From: Iris pallida
Lineage: Eukaryota > Streptophyta > Magnoliopsida > Asparagales > Iridaceae
DNA: 64,000 nt
NCBI GenBank assembly: GCA_029216955.1
Contig: JANAVB010044018.1
Span: 2,382,359-2,446,358, forward strand
Direction of reading: 5' to 3'
Part shown: piece after piece, positions 21,545 through 33,087 of the stretch
How the letters are laid out: each line of letters opens with the position of its first letter
Numbering within the stretch: position 1 is the stretch's first letter
Program-made: the position numbers and the translations under genes
The notes under the pieces: generated by a model
What the model saw: the letters and a program-made list of their open reading frames with translations, nothing else
What the model was told of the DNA's origin: nothing
The model's database searches: none

Positions 21545-23390
21545 TTAATTAATATTATTGATATCTAAAATTCCTAATTTTTGACGTAAATAATTGAAAC
21601 AATCTTTCGCTAATGGTTTTATAAAGATATTAGTCAGTTGGTTCTCTGTGTCTACATATATAAGGTCTATATCTCCATTTGTTTGATGATCTCTAAGAAA
21701 ATGATGTTGAATCTCAATATGCATAGTACGAGAGGGACATACAGGATTCTTAGTCAAATTGATAGTGCTAGTGTTGTCACAGAAAATGGGTATGTGTGAA
21801 TACTGTAAACCAACGTCTTCTAAGGTTTGCTTCATCCATAAAATTTGTGCACAACAACGTCCTGCGGAGATATACTCAGCCTCAGTAGTTGATCATGCGA
21901 TAAAATTTTTCTTCTTGTCAAACCAAGAGACTGGAGCCTTACCTAGGAAATGACATATATCGTTAGTACTTTTTCTATCTACTTTGCATCCAACAAAATC
22001 AGCATCCGAGTAACCGGTTAGGTAAAAGAATATGGTTTTGGAATCATAAGCCGATAAAAGAAGTGCCTTTAAGGTATCGAAAGATACGCTTAACTGTGCA
22101 CAAGTGTGATTCCTTAGGATTAGCTTGGAAAAGTGCACACAAGCAAACACTAAACATTATATCAGGGCGACTAACAGTTAAATAAAGTAAAGTACCAATC
22201 ATGCCTCGATACTTATGTATGTCGACTGGTTTGCCTTATTAATCAATATCAAGCTTGGTTGAAGTTTCCATTGTAGTGCCCAGAGGTTTGACAGTTTCCA
22301 GGTCGAACTTCTTTAGTAAGTCTTTTCTGTACTTAGCTTGATTTATGAACGTTCCATTGTTGGTTTATTTGATTTGCAGTCCAAGGAAGAATTTGAGTTC
22401 TCCCATCATGCTCATCTCAAACTCATTATGCATACACTCTAAAAAAAATTGACAAAGAGATTCATTAGTAGATCCAAAGATAATATCGTCAGCATAAATC
22501 TGAATTAGAATAAGATTTCCCTTAAAAGATTTTATAAATAGTGTAGTGTCAACATTGCCTTTTATAAAACCGTTATTAAGTAGAAAAGAGCTTAAATGGT
22601 CATATAAGCACGAGGGGCTTGATTCAAACCGTATAAGGCTTTCTTCAACTTGAAAACATGATCAGGGTTTTTGAAATAAGTAAAACCTGGAGGTTGAGCT
22701 ACATAAACTTCTTCTTTAATAAAACCGTTAAGAAATGCACTTTTAACATCCATTTGAAAAAGCTTAAAATTATGAAAACATGTAAATGCAAATAACATAT
22801 AAATAGATTCTTTTCTCGCAACTAGGACATAGGTCTCATCATAGTCGATACCTTCCTCTTGGTTGTATCCTTGATCTACGAGTCGAGCCTTGTCACGAGT
22901 AACTAAACCATTCTCATTAAGTTTATTTTGGAATACCCAGCGGGTGCCAATGACCGGATGATCAATGGGCTTGGGAACAAGTTCCCAAAATTGATTCTGT
23001 TCAAATTGGTTTAATTTCTCTCGTATAGCATCTAACCAAAAATTATCGCTACATGCTTCTTAAATAGTTTTGGGTTTTAGCAAAAAAATAAATACAACAG
23101 AGGAAACTATATCTCTACTTGAGGAACGAGTACTTACACCCCTGGTAATTTCACCTATTACCAAGTCCTTGGGATGGTGAGCCAAAAACTTCATTTTTTT
23201 ACAAACTCTCAAGGTAGCTGGTTCTGGCTTCTGGTTCTGTAAGAGATCTACCTGGAGGATCAGCTGGTGCTGTGCTTGAAGGTTCTACAGGTGTCGTACT
23301 TTGTGTACTGATGTCTTCATCACCATCATCGATTGTCTGTTGATTCAGTTCATCAAAGGTAACATTTATTGACTCTTCGATGATTATGGT
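21545..23390 (-). pseudogene. pol: copia-2 reverse transcriptase and RNase H
   Basis: RT motifs in order: WVFQNKLNENG near 22930, FQMDVKSAFLNGFIKEEVYV at 22755-22696, ALYGLNQAPRAY near 22640-22605, and the catalytic YADDIIFGS near 22500. RNase H ends with IFCDNTSTINLTKNPV (about 21795-21750) and IEIQHHFLRDH, the copia-type C-terminus. Multiple frameshifts and stops break it, for example at both ends of 22798-22592. Copying of the element would depend on other elements. Confidence 0.9.
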
Positions 23391-24236
23391 CCTTTTGTTG
23401 AAGACTCGATAACCTTAACCTTGAAATATACCTTCATCGGCCTTTTCGTCAAATTTTCCCAAATTATCTTTAGTATTGAGAATAAAGTATTTGCAACCAA
23501 AGATTTTGAAATAAGAAAAAGATGGTGTCCTATCAAACCATAACTCATAGGGAGTCTTCTTCGATTTAGGTCGAACTAGAACCCTATTGAGAACATAACA
23601 AACTGTATTGATAGCTTCAACCCAAAAGTATTTAGGTAGACTAAACTGATTTAACATAACTCTAGCCATTTCATATAGAGTCATGTTTTTATGTTCTACA
23701 ACTCCATTTTGTTGCGGAGTCCTAGGGCATGAGAACTCATGAAGATAACCGTGTGTGTCATAATATTGCTCAAACTCTGTATTCTCAAATTCACCGCCAT
23801 AATAATTTCGAATACGAGTGATCATGAATTCTTTTTCATTCTGAACTTTCTTGCAAAAGGAGATGAATTCTGACAATGCATCATTTTTAGTACAAAAAAA
23901 TATACCCACGTGTATCTAGAGAAATAATCTATTATTACAAAAGCATATAACTTACCACCTAGGCTAGCAATTCTATTAGGCCCAAATAAATCCATATGCA
24001 GTAATTGTAGAGGTCTAGTGGTACTTACAGCGTTCTTGGACTTGAAAGTGGATCGGGTAGCTTTATTTTTTTCATATTCACTGCATACCATATCCTTCTT
24101 GAAAGAGATGTCCGATAAGCCTCGTACCAACTTCTTTGTGGATAGTCTTGAAATTGTGTCCATGTTTGCATGACCGAGTCTCATATGTCATAGTTGACTC
24201 TCATCATTCTTGGCGATTAAGCATCTACCTGCTTTG
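23391..24236 (-). pseudogene. pol: copia-2 gag-pre-integrase and integrase
   Basis: The pre-integrase motif MRLGHANMDTISRL is preceded by a TGA in place of the usual Trp (QL*HMRLGH, near 24190). The integrase core has LLHMDLFGPN (first catalytic Asp) and PQQNGVVEHKN (catalytic Glu). The second Asp is lost: the motif reads RNYYGGEFEN instead of the usual RSDHGGEFEN. The frame is split near 23870-23910. Upstream, the codons for EEAN at 28900 join KAGRC at 24236 across the CACTA insertion. Confidence 0.9.
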
Positions 24237-24398
24237 TTATACTACAACAAATAGGGCCTACAATAGCAGTTTTTCTATAGCGTTCAAGTGCCCACGCTAT
24301 AGAATGTTATCAACAATAGCATTCTTTATGCAGTGCTATAAAAATATCTATCTATAGTGTTTCCTGAATGCTATAGAATTAATCTATAGCATTCATCT

Positions 24399-24650
24399 CA
24401 CTACAAGAAATTACATTTTACCAACATATTTTAGCAACATAGGATCTTTTATGTCTCTAAAAGCTATTTTTTATATGTATCGGCGACATGAGTTCTAGTA
24501 TGTCCCAGAATATACATAAATTCTTTTGGAGGGAAACGAAATACGAGTTCCGCCAAAAAATCTTCTACGTATCGCGACATCCGCATGTCACAGAAAGACA
24601 CTATATGTTCCGCGATATGTGGTACCACTACAACAAAAATGATTATTGAC
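24399..24650. repeat. Two orphan CACTA-type ends
   Basis: CACTACAAGAAATTAC begins at 24399 and CACTACAACAAAAATG at 24626. Both are typical CACTA termini but differ from the outer end at 24240. I could not find matching right ends inside the window, so they may be remnants of nested insertions. Confidence 0.6.
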
Positions 24651-24849
24651 GACACTTTATGGACGGCACTTCTTAAATAAGTGTCACTAAAAATAAAAAT
24701 TGACGATATCTTACTAAAACATGTCGTGATAACGAGATATTTATCATCATTTGTGACACTTTTTAAAAATGTCGTAGATATAAATTCAACGACACTATTA
24801 AAATGTCATATAATATAAAATAGTAAAGACGACGTTTTTATAGTGTCAT

Positions 24850-25649
24850 GACAAAAATTATTTTCCCCCCAATTTTTTTTTATTTTGGCGCCCAACACCT
24901 CTCATACCGGTTTAAAGTGTTTTTCCCCTTCCTCCTTTGCAACTCACACACAAAGACTCTCTTTTTCCTTTCTCTCTCTCCCTTTCCTCTTCTTAAAGAC
25001 AATTATTGGAAACATCGAACACGATCAACTCAGGCAGCAGTGCCGAAAAATTCGGTAGCTCTCCGTCAAACTCATTTGTTGGCCAGCATGTCCTTCAAAA
25101 GCCTCGTCGTGCCGGCCAACAACTCGGTACCGGGGTGGGAACCTGTTCGTAGAAAGGTTTGGTTATATCATAAATTGTTTATACACTTGTCATGGTAAAA
25201 CCCTAACAAAAATAAGAGATTGATTTGAATTTCTATATTGTTAGTTATCATCCCTATTAGCTTTTCAGAAGACAAATTCTTGCTAGTTTCTTGCACAGCA
25301 GAACTAATGAGCTCAGTGTGGACGAATTCTTACTATTGATTTCTTGTAAGTTCTTGAAAGGTTTGGTTGTTTCGTAAATAGCAGATGATTTGGATTAAAA
25401 AGTGGGATTTCGGGGTGTTTTGATTCAGAAATTGGTTGATTTTTTAGGATTTTGCGGCTTAATCCATTCGGGAAATCCGATCATTGGCACTTGCGCATTC
25501 AATTTTGGGATGTGTTGATGGATTTGTTCTTTTTTGGAATATTTTTGGAGAGGAGCCGAGACACTGAAGGAGAATTTGGTTTAGCAAGTTCGTCCTCCAT
25601 GTCTTGCTCTTTCTTCCAATTTAACCGTAGAAAACTCTGCTACGGTTCA
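24850..25649 (+). pseudogene. Captured gene 5' part: leader-like and intron-like DNA
   Basis: T/C-rich leader-like DNA (24870-25010) is followed by a short G+C-richer coding-like segment (about 25010-25165), then T-rich intron-like DNA and another coding-like segment near 25450-25560. The composition change against the surrounding AT-rich element suggests pieces of a host gene. I do not recognise the source. Confidence 0.4.
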
Positions 25650-26087
25650 TGAATCGAGCGGGCTTCAGCTGAGTTTGTACCCAATTTGGATAGTCAGTCC
25701 TTCAAAAACTTTATTTTCGATCATCAAGTCAACGGGGTGAGTCTAGCCCTTGACTGCGATCCTAGAGCCATGCACACCAACCTCTCGTTCCTGCAGCAAA
25801 AGATCCACCAGGTTCAGGAGATCGTCTAGTCGATTGTTGTACGCGAGGGTCAACTCTCGGCCCACCCCAATGAGCTGGCTACCCAGCAGCATCTCGTGAC
25901 GGCCGACCTGACGTGCATCATAATTCAGTTGATCTCGACTACTGGCTGCCTCCTCCCGTCTGTCATGGACGCGCTCCTGTCGGCCAATCCTTCTGTCGGG
26001 CAACACTTGGGAAGCGTCATCAGTTTTGCTGTTAGTTTGGGCTTGGACACTACTGTATGTGCTCAAGGTATCAATATGGTTCTCTGA
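25650..26087 (+). pseudogene. Captured host-gene coding fragment
   Basis: One frame stays open for about 145 codons with a single TAG near 25828, ending in TGA at 26085-26087. It reads FIFDHQVNG, then FLQQKIHQVQEIV, a Gln/Leu-rich stretch (ELATQQHLVTADLT), and IIIQLISTTGCLLPSV. It is clearly coding-like, G+C-richer than its surroundings and unlike transposase. Amphipathic helix patterns suggest a coiled-coil or helical protein. I do not recognise the family. It is most likely an exon picked up by the CACTA element. Confidence 0.5.
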
Positions 26088-27011
26088 TTGTTTTCGTTGC
26101 ATATATATTTTATCAGGGGAACCATTTATGACAACTCTTCTATGTTCTGTCTATTTTCATGTATGTCTATTGTCTGTTAATGCCAAATAAATGTGTTCAT
26201 CATGTTACCATATCTAGAATTTTTTGTTCATTTATAAACCATAAATCTTCATTTCCTTTTCCATTAAGTGATGAACTTTTGACTCTGATTGCCTTCATTA
26301 TTTGTTACATCAGTTTAGATAATTGGTATGCTAATGAATGAAATATATTATGAGATTTGCATGTATCTTGGGAAGTTCATGTGCTTCATTGCTTTGTAAG
26401 AGTTGACTGAATAGCTGGAATGAGTTAGAAGAGTGTGCACCCTGACTTTTGTAAGTAGAAAAATCAGATGCTTGCATTGATGGATACATAAATGTTGGTA
26501 TATATTGGAATTTGCATTTTTCCCCAATTTTCCCCATCTTTGTTTACAGACATTTGTTCAATTGTAAGCTCTAATATTATAACACTGCAATATGTTACAG
26601 TTTAAATTATTTTTTTTTATTTTTTTTGCCAATTCATGTAGAAATGAAGCCATGTGTATATGATCATGATTCATTTTCTTTTCATTTCCTCATTTTCTTA
26701 GCTTCTTTCTCTCTTAGATGCTCTATCTTGAAAATTTTCTCGATTGTCTAAATTTTTTTGATTATAGAACTGCACATGATATGTTTTCTTAAGCTTTTCT
26801 ATAATCATAAGCTGAATTTCATGATGTAATCTACACATCACAAGCATAGAAATTACCTCTTTCTTACATAAATCTTGTAAAGTGCCATAACTAATTTATT
26901 ATTTAAATATTCATTTGATTTACTCAATACAACTTGTGTCCATCATGCCCTTATTGTGAGTTAGTGACTGGGCCAAGTTCAAGGACTTCTAATGTTTACT
27001 TTGGTTTGTAG

Positions 27012-27364
27012 GGTCTTATCACAAAAGAAAGAATATTGATCCAACAGCTGCTCCTTATGCTAGAGCTCAAGGAGAGGTTCAAGGACTTGGTGAGGGTGCA
27101 ACTCCTTGATGTGGTAAGTCGTTCATGAACGCTGTGATTTTTCAACTTTGATTTTTCATTATGTAGTTAAGTTTTAATTAGTTTTAGTGTAAAGTATCTT
27201 AACTTTTACAGCTGTGATTTTTCAACTAGATATGTACATTTTCTAAATTTCTTACTAGAGACAACGCAAAGAGTCTAATGGTCAAACATATGCATCAGGT
27301 TAAAAAATTGAAGACTCGTGTGCTTTTAGGATTGTCTGGAGTTGGCGATTTCTTCAATGAGCAG
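27012..27364 (+). pseudogene. Two exon-like segments with splice signals
   Basis: Segment 27012-27113 is bounded by TTTGTAG and GTAAGT and is open for 34 codons (GLITKERILIQQLLL...). Segment 27259-27364 is bounded by TTACTAG and GTAAGC and is open for 35 codons in a different phase (HMHQVKKLKTRVLLGL). The phases do not join simply, so the pair is not a working gene. They look like further captured exons or the 3' part of the same host gene. Confidence 0.4.
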
Positions 27365-28504
27365 GTAAGCTGACCATTTAAGAATCCAAAATACCTTTTA
27401 TTCTTCTATATATAACATGAATGGAACTGAATTCAACATTGTCTTTGGCTATTGACGAGCATCTCCTTAGAGAATGTAACCTCATACATAGCGACGGAAG
27501 GATCCAGATTTGCTAGAACACTTTTCCTTCTGTTTATGATCTATACTGCAAGTTTTTTTGTTAACTTTCTTTGCAGAACCTGTTTGCTTTATCGACTTCA
27601 GTAAAATCTGGTCTCCTTTTTGAATATATATGCCTTGGGACATTGTAAAATATTCACTATTGCTGATTATTTACAATTTTTGTTATCAGCCACCTGTAAA
27701 TTGGATTAACCAAGTGGATTACAAAGTCTATTAGTCATCACATAATCTGAATCTAAAGCAATGAACGTACAACAATATTTTTTCCCAACTTGTCTAAGAA
27801 GGATCGAGAGTAGAAGAAAGATGTGCTATTGATATGGAATTGACTACTGTCAGTTTAGGATTCTCCATCTACCTCACCAATATTTCCTTTTGTGAAAACA
27901 ATATCTCTAACTAGTTGCTTGGTTAAGGACCATGCTCATTGTAGATGAGCATCAATGGTGAGGCAACAAATATAAATGTTTATGGAATACATGGATACAT
28001 GATCTTGTATGAATTTATTTTTTATATAATAATGCTAATGTATTTTCTTCTCAATTTTGTGTAGGTTGGTGTGTAAATTTTTGATGGTTGTGGATATAAG
28101 CCAGAAGGAAAGAGTCGATCGAGCTACATTTTGGCCTAAAGATATTTTGTATGGAAATGGAATAGTTTAGTTGAATTTTGGACTAGCATTAGGTTACAAA
28201 CATTTTGTACATCTTAGATTCTCTTTACATGAAAAATTTATTTTGGACTATTATTTCGATTACTTTAGGCGTACAACACCTTTTTGTACATCTTGAATGT
28301 TTATATGAAAAATGTATGAATTTAATTATTTTGGTAAACCTTTTCTATATCTTGATTGATCGAAATGGAAGTTGTGATTGAAATTGTTGAAATCAAAATT
28401 GCGGTTCAACATGAATTTTTATGATGCACAGGTTAATTGTATGTGCTACAAACAGGTTATTTAGATATAAAATTTTTCAGCATATTTATGGCACTCAAAA
28501 TGCT
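27365..28504. other. CACTA interior, no gene seen
   Basis: AT-rich intron-like or 3'-UTR-like DNA without convincing reading frames. It lies between the exon-like segments and the right subterminal repeats. Confidence 0.5.
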
Positions 28505-28790
28505 ATAAAAATCGACAGCGTTCAGAAACGCTATAATAAATCAACAGCATTAAAGAACGCTATGCACCATCTACATCATTCATGAACGCTATTATTCATC
28601 AACAACATTCAAGAACGCTATAGACCATCTACAACATTCATGAACGCTATAATCTATCTACAGCATTCATGAATGCTATAAACAATCCACAGCATTCATG
28701 AACGCTATAATCCATCTACAGCATTCATGAACGCTATAATCCATCTACAGCATTCAAGAACGCTATAATGTTATAGCGTTCACATGTCTT
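28505..28790. repeat. Subterminal tandem repeat of the CACTA element
   Basis: About ten units of about 29 bases, each with a core close to AGCATTCATGAACGCT followed by ATAATCCATCTAC. The core is one base away from a perfect 16-base palindrome. Similar words occur near the left end at 24270-24395. Confidence 0.88.
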
Positions 28791-28896
28791 GACATACTAT
28801 AGTGTGGGCAATTATAGCGGACATAATATGCTATAGAAGGATTTCTATAGCGTTTTGCGCATGCTATAGTAGGCCATATTTGTTGTAGTATAATTA

Positions 28897-29275
28897 GCCT
28901 CTTCCAATAGACAGAAAACATATATATTGTCTTTCCTAATACCTTCAAAGATAGTACTACTAGTTGAGCTATCAACTATAGCACATTTGTCTTTGATAAA
29001 GTTAATACCGTAACCATGGTCAGCTAAATTGCTTATGCTGAGTAGGTTATGCTTTAACGCGGTTACGAGACAGACATCTTTATTCACATGATAGGGAGCC
29101 TTACCAATATTGTCGATACCTACTATATACCCTGTAAGATTATTACCGAAGGAGACATATCCTTCTTTCTTCTTCGACAGTGTTGCGAATAATGAAGCGT
29201 CACCGGTTATGTGCCATAAGCAACCGCTGTCGAGGATCCACTTGCTTCTGGCATGAGTTGGGTGTTCCACTTACA
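28897..29275 (-). pseudogene. pol: copia-2 protease and start of pre-integrase
   Basis: WILDSGCLWHITGD (about 29243-29202) is the copia aspartic protease motif with the Asp-Ser-Gly intact. It is followed by VSFGNNLTGYIVGIDNIG and HNLLSISNLADHGY, the usual run into the pre-integrase domain. The frame is open from 29270 until it enters the CACTA end at 28890. Confidence 0.88.
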
Positions 29276-30263
29276 AAAAAATTTGTAGGTGAAACTTTTA
29301 GTACCCATTTCTTATAGGGTCCTAAAATTTTAGTATTCGGTATCCATGCACATATCTTTAAATCAACAAGCTTTCTCACTCTACATGCAGGAGAGATATG
29401 ACCAACGGTGCCACAATAGTGACATCTATCATGTTGAGTGTTAGATTCAGTGTTTTGTACATGATTGGTAGGTCTTGGTTTTCTATTAGGATATTGATAA
29501 TAAAATGCATGCCTATTGGTCTTCTTGGGCAATGGTTTGGTTGGGTTTGGTCTGACAGTGTTGGGCTTGACAGTGTTTCGGTATTTCGGTAAGTAACACG
29601 TATTAGGGTAGGAAGCAGCAACCTCAGGCCGTTTTTCTAACCCAATTTTTAACGTGTCATACAATGCATTATAATCAGCAGTAAGTGCATCATTCCAGAT
29701 TAGTGCTTGCAGAAGACTCTTCTTCTTTTTGAGTAGGTCTTCCTCTAATTTGGTAATAGTCTTGTCTTTTTCTTCGTATAGTCTTGTGGCTCGTGTAACT
29801 CCAACTTAACAGAAGAAAGCTCACCTACTTTTCTAGAATTATCAGTACTTCTAACCATAGCTAGTAGGTCGGTAAGTCTTTCTATTTCACCTTTGTACTC
29901 TTTGAGTACCTTCTTACAGTTTTGGTATTTGCTACGCAGTTTTTTGTAATCACCTAAGAGGTCACTAAAGGCTTCACCTAACTGTTCAAAGGTAAAATCA
30001 TCATACGTATCAAACAGGGGGTTAGTGTTTACCTGATCAAATGCCATTAAGCATACATCTACAGCATCTGATTGTTTATCTTCTGAGTCGCTGGCTTTAC
30101 TTTCATGCCATATGCTTGTGTTGGCGTACCTTCTGGATGTTGATTTCTTCAGGTTACTCTTGTCATACTTATTGCTTTTCATGGTTGATGATGATGTTGT
30201 CGAATAGTCCTTCTTGATGTGTCATTTCTTTTTGCAACCGTAGCAGATTGGATTTTCTTCATT
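29200..30263 (-). pseudogene. gag: copia-2 gag, C-terminal part
   Basis: Two open pieces: 30182-29745 (Asp/Lys-rich, with a coiled-coil-like stretch LRSKYQNCKKVLKEY) and 29664-29200. The second has an intact zinc knuckle CHYCGTVGHISPAC. Near 30250-30205 the first zinc knuckle is degenerate: CYGC, then a stop, HIKKDY, with the last Cys replaced by Tyr. The reading breaks at 30263 where CACTACACC begins. Confidence 0.85.
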
Positions 30264-30474
30264 CACTACACCAAAACATACAATTTGTAACAGTCTTTTT
30301 TAATAATTAGTAACAGTTATTAGCGTGACAGAATAGTTATAGTTATAACCGTGACAAAAGCAAAAAAAATGTTGCTAAAAATCCAAAGTTGAATATTATT
30401 ATTATTTATACAATTGTCACACTAATAACCGTAAGAACAGGGTTTTTTGTGTCACACATGTGTCACATTGACAT

Positions 30475-30800
30475 GGAGAGTGTAACAAACCCTCATTTCT
30501 CCCGGTCCCTCTTTTCCTCTAAAATTTGCTCCTTTTTCATTTTCCCTCTAAAGTTTTCATCTCCCTCCCAACAAAACGATTGTTCTCCCTCCCAATCTAT
30601 CGGGTTCTTCTCATTCACCCTCGATCGCAGAATCCCTCTTCTTTCGCTCTCTCGGCCGCCAAGGTGCTTCTTCTTGTTTTCCTCTCTCTTGGCCATTTTT
30701 TTGTTTTGATTTTTTGTTTTGGTTTGAACAGGGGAATTCTCGATTAAGGTTTGGTGAGGGGAATCACGTCGGCCATCAGGTAATTGCCTTGATTTTAGGG
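30475..30800 (+). pseudogene. Captured gene leader-like segment
   Basis: C/T-rich stretch with TTCTCCC and CTCTCTC words typical of plant 5' UTRs. A GTAATTGCC donor-like site near 30780 and T-rich intron-like DNA follow. The overlapping frames (30389-30709 and 30526-30747) show no protein family. This looks like a captured gene start, similar in layout to 24850-25200 in the other CACTA element. Confidence 0.35.
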
Positions 30801-31555
30801 TTTTTCATCTTTTCTTTCTTTCTTTCTTTATTTCTTTAGCTCTAAAGATGTTTTTTGGGCTTTGTTGATTTTAGGGCTATTAGTTTGTTAAAACATGAAG
30901 TATGGTTAAACACCTGCTGATTGCATGTTGTTCTCAGTTGTGGGGTCTAAGGGTTTTTTTTCATTCTCATCCACTCTCAAACCAAACTGTAGAATAATAA
31001 TTGTATGTATAAGCAGTACCTATATCAGAAAGAATGTACATCTAATTTATACAGCTGCTGAATGTATGTTATAGATGTAAAAATCTATTTTATACACCTG
31101 TGATAAAAGAATCTCCTGACCCAATTTATACAACTGCTGAATGTATATATGTTGTAGACGTAGAAAGCTATAAACCAGTGATAATGGTAAATTATGTGAT
31201 CAAAATAAGCTTATGCTTACTTTGCCACACTGAATAATGAATGGATCCTGCACTTTCTGGCACAATTTATAGAAAGATATGGAAATGGAATTAGCTTTAT
31301 AATCTTCTCATTTTAAATTTGTCCAAGTGTTTTTTTATTTTTTATGAGATGTAATATTAATAAACTTATCTAAGAATCTTCTATAGGCTGTCTCCACCTC
31401 ATAAGTTTCTACTTCCTTTTCATGGCCTTGATTTAGTTCATTTTGTTTAAATTGTTATATCTATATTATTCTCTTACATTTTGGCAATCCATCCAAATTT
31501 GTATTTTCTTCTCATTTAGTATGATTTGGCATCATAATTAGCGTGCTTTAGGCTA

Positions 31556-32000
31556 CAGTTGGGCCATTCCTACTTGCATTTGTTTTCTGTCTGCTCTTAC
31601 TATGTCTGTTGATATAAGATATAAGACATGTTAGTTAGATTTGGTCCACGTGCAGCTACGGTTGGGCAATTCCTGTGTCCATGTGCAGCAATGTATCTTA
31701 TATCGACAAATATTAAACGTATGATATTTAGTTTAATACTTTTCCTAAATCTGAACTGCAACAACAATTCAGTTGGGCTATTCTGGTGTCCATGTGCAGC
31801 AAATGTATCTTCTATCAACAAACATTAAAAGTATGAAGTTTAGTTCACACTATTCCTAAATCTGAACTATAGCAACAACTCAGTTGGGCCATTCCTGTAT
31901 CAATGTGCAGCAAATGTATCTTATATCGACAAGTATTAAAAGTATGAAGTTTAGTTCATACTTTTCCTAAATCTGAGCTGCTACAACAGTTGGGCCATTC
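31556..32000. repeat. Tandem repeat, unit about 103-111 bases
   Basis: The phrase CAGTTGGGC (or CGGTTGGGC) starts successive units at 31556, 31659, 31770, 31881 and 31987. Most units also contain GTGCAGC-AATGTATCTT and TTCCTAAATCTGA. Four units and a partial fifth. Confidence 0.85.
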
Positions 32001-33087
32001 CTTTGTGCATGTGCATGATTAGAGAATTGGTACATTATATTGAGTTTGTCTCTCCAGCACTGTACTGGCATACACCTTGACAAAAAATTCACTAGTACAT
32101 ATGCAATAGTACATGTTGATGCAATTACTTCTTTTTTGTTGCATAATAAGAGAGGAGGATTTCTTAATTATACGTGTTTCGTTTCTATGGATATGTGTGC
32201 TTTCATCTTGGATATGGGATCTTATTTAAGTTTCTTACTGCTACATATAGAATATTGATTTGTCTTTGAGCTTTATAAGTATATCGTAGGAAATTCATTA
32301 GAAACATGGCTTCTTATTCCCCGAGTACAGTTGCACTGGTCATTGGATTAATATAGATTTAGCAAACATGGAGCCATGCATATGGTAAAATAATGCTCAA
32401 TCTGTTTTCTGGTGGCATCCCCATCTCAATTACGGCCATACTTTTTCTCTAGATTATGTTGGGGATTGTTTGTCTTGTACTTCAAATTTTGGGGATTCTA
32501 TTAATTATATATGATCTATCCCCTTCTCTTTTCAACATAATTTAATAATTAAAAACTAAATATATATAAAACATGCATACTAGCAGGCTAACCTTCAAAC
32601 AGTTTAGCATATTGTTGTATCCTTAACTAATAATTTCCTTTATGTAATGGATTATATGGATATGGAGATGATTTTTGGGGTTTGATTTAATATACGGTTT
32701 CTCTCCTTTTGACTGGCTTGGCTTAGAAAAATGTGGCAATTTGCACTTGATCTTGTTACTTTGTTTCTTCTGAATTTTCTTGGTTAAAAAGTTATTATTT
32801 TTTCCTTCTAGTCTGATCCCTTTTCTTGGTTAAAAAGTTGTTATTTTCCCTTCCAGTTGTAATTTTCTTGGTAACTTGTTACTTTGAAGAAAGAAGGAAA
32901 GCAAATGAAAATACTGAATCTAAGAAATCAAATGCAAAGAAGAGAAATACAATTTCACAGTGTGATCCCCTTTATACTCTTCTCTCCTATTTATAGGCAG
33001 AGAGTATCAGTGATACACTGATACTGCTGATACTCTTTACTGATGGCTAGGTGAGTAGCTTGCTGACCAAGCATGCCAGCTCAGTGT
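32001..33087. other. AT-rich DNA, no gene seen
   Basis: No convincing frame. A perfect 23-base inverted repeat (AGTATCAGTG, 3-base loop, CACTGATACT) lies at 33003-33025, about 60 bases before the gypsy LTR. Confidence 0.5.

Larger units (their letters stand above)
24240..28890. mobile_element. CACTA-like non-autonomous DNA transposon
   Basis: Ends TACTACAACAAATA and TATTTGTTGTAGTA are perfect inverted copies, close to the CACTACAACAAA ends of CACTA elements with the first C changed. The host copia frame reads through if the insert is removed. TTA flanks the left side; TAA and then TTA flank the right side, so the exact 3-base target copy is ambiguous. Subterminal repeats containing AGCGTTC/GAACGCT lie at both ends (24270-24395 and 28505-28790), as CACTA elements have. 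No transposase is seen. Inside are further CACTA-type ends (24399 and 24626) and captured gene pieces. Confidence 0.8.
18112..30263 (-). mobile_element. copia-2: Ty1/copia element, interrupted by a CACTA element
   Basis: Minus-strand order: partial gag (30263 leftward), second zinc knuckle, protease, [CACTA insertion 24240-28890], gag-pre-integrase and integrase, RT, RNase H, a third ORF region, polypurine tract, 3' LTR. The N-terminal part of gag and the 5' LTR are lost where another CACTA-like end begins at 30264. Without the insertion about 7.5 kb remains. Similar LTR starts, TATA placement and knuckle types link it to copia-1. Several stops and active-site changes show it is dead. Confidence 0.88.
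30264..33087. mobile_element. Second CACTA-like insertion, right end not found
   Basis: CACTACACCAAAACATAC starts exactly where the copia-2 gag reading stops, with ATT (30261-30263) as the possible left target copy. Subterminal words GTAACAG and CCGTGAC recur from 30290 to 30360. No matching right terminus (GGTGTAGTG) is visible before the gypsy LTR at 33088, so the element is truncated or its end lies elsewhere. The interior has a leader-like segment, tandem repeats and no transposase. Confidence 0.6.

Noticed and set aside
28505..28790. CRISPR-like array (29-base units)
   Set aside because: There are no unique spacers; units are direct tandem copies at the end of a plant DNA transposon.
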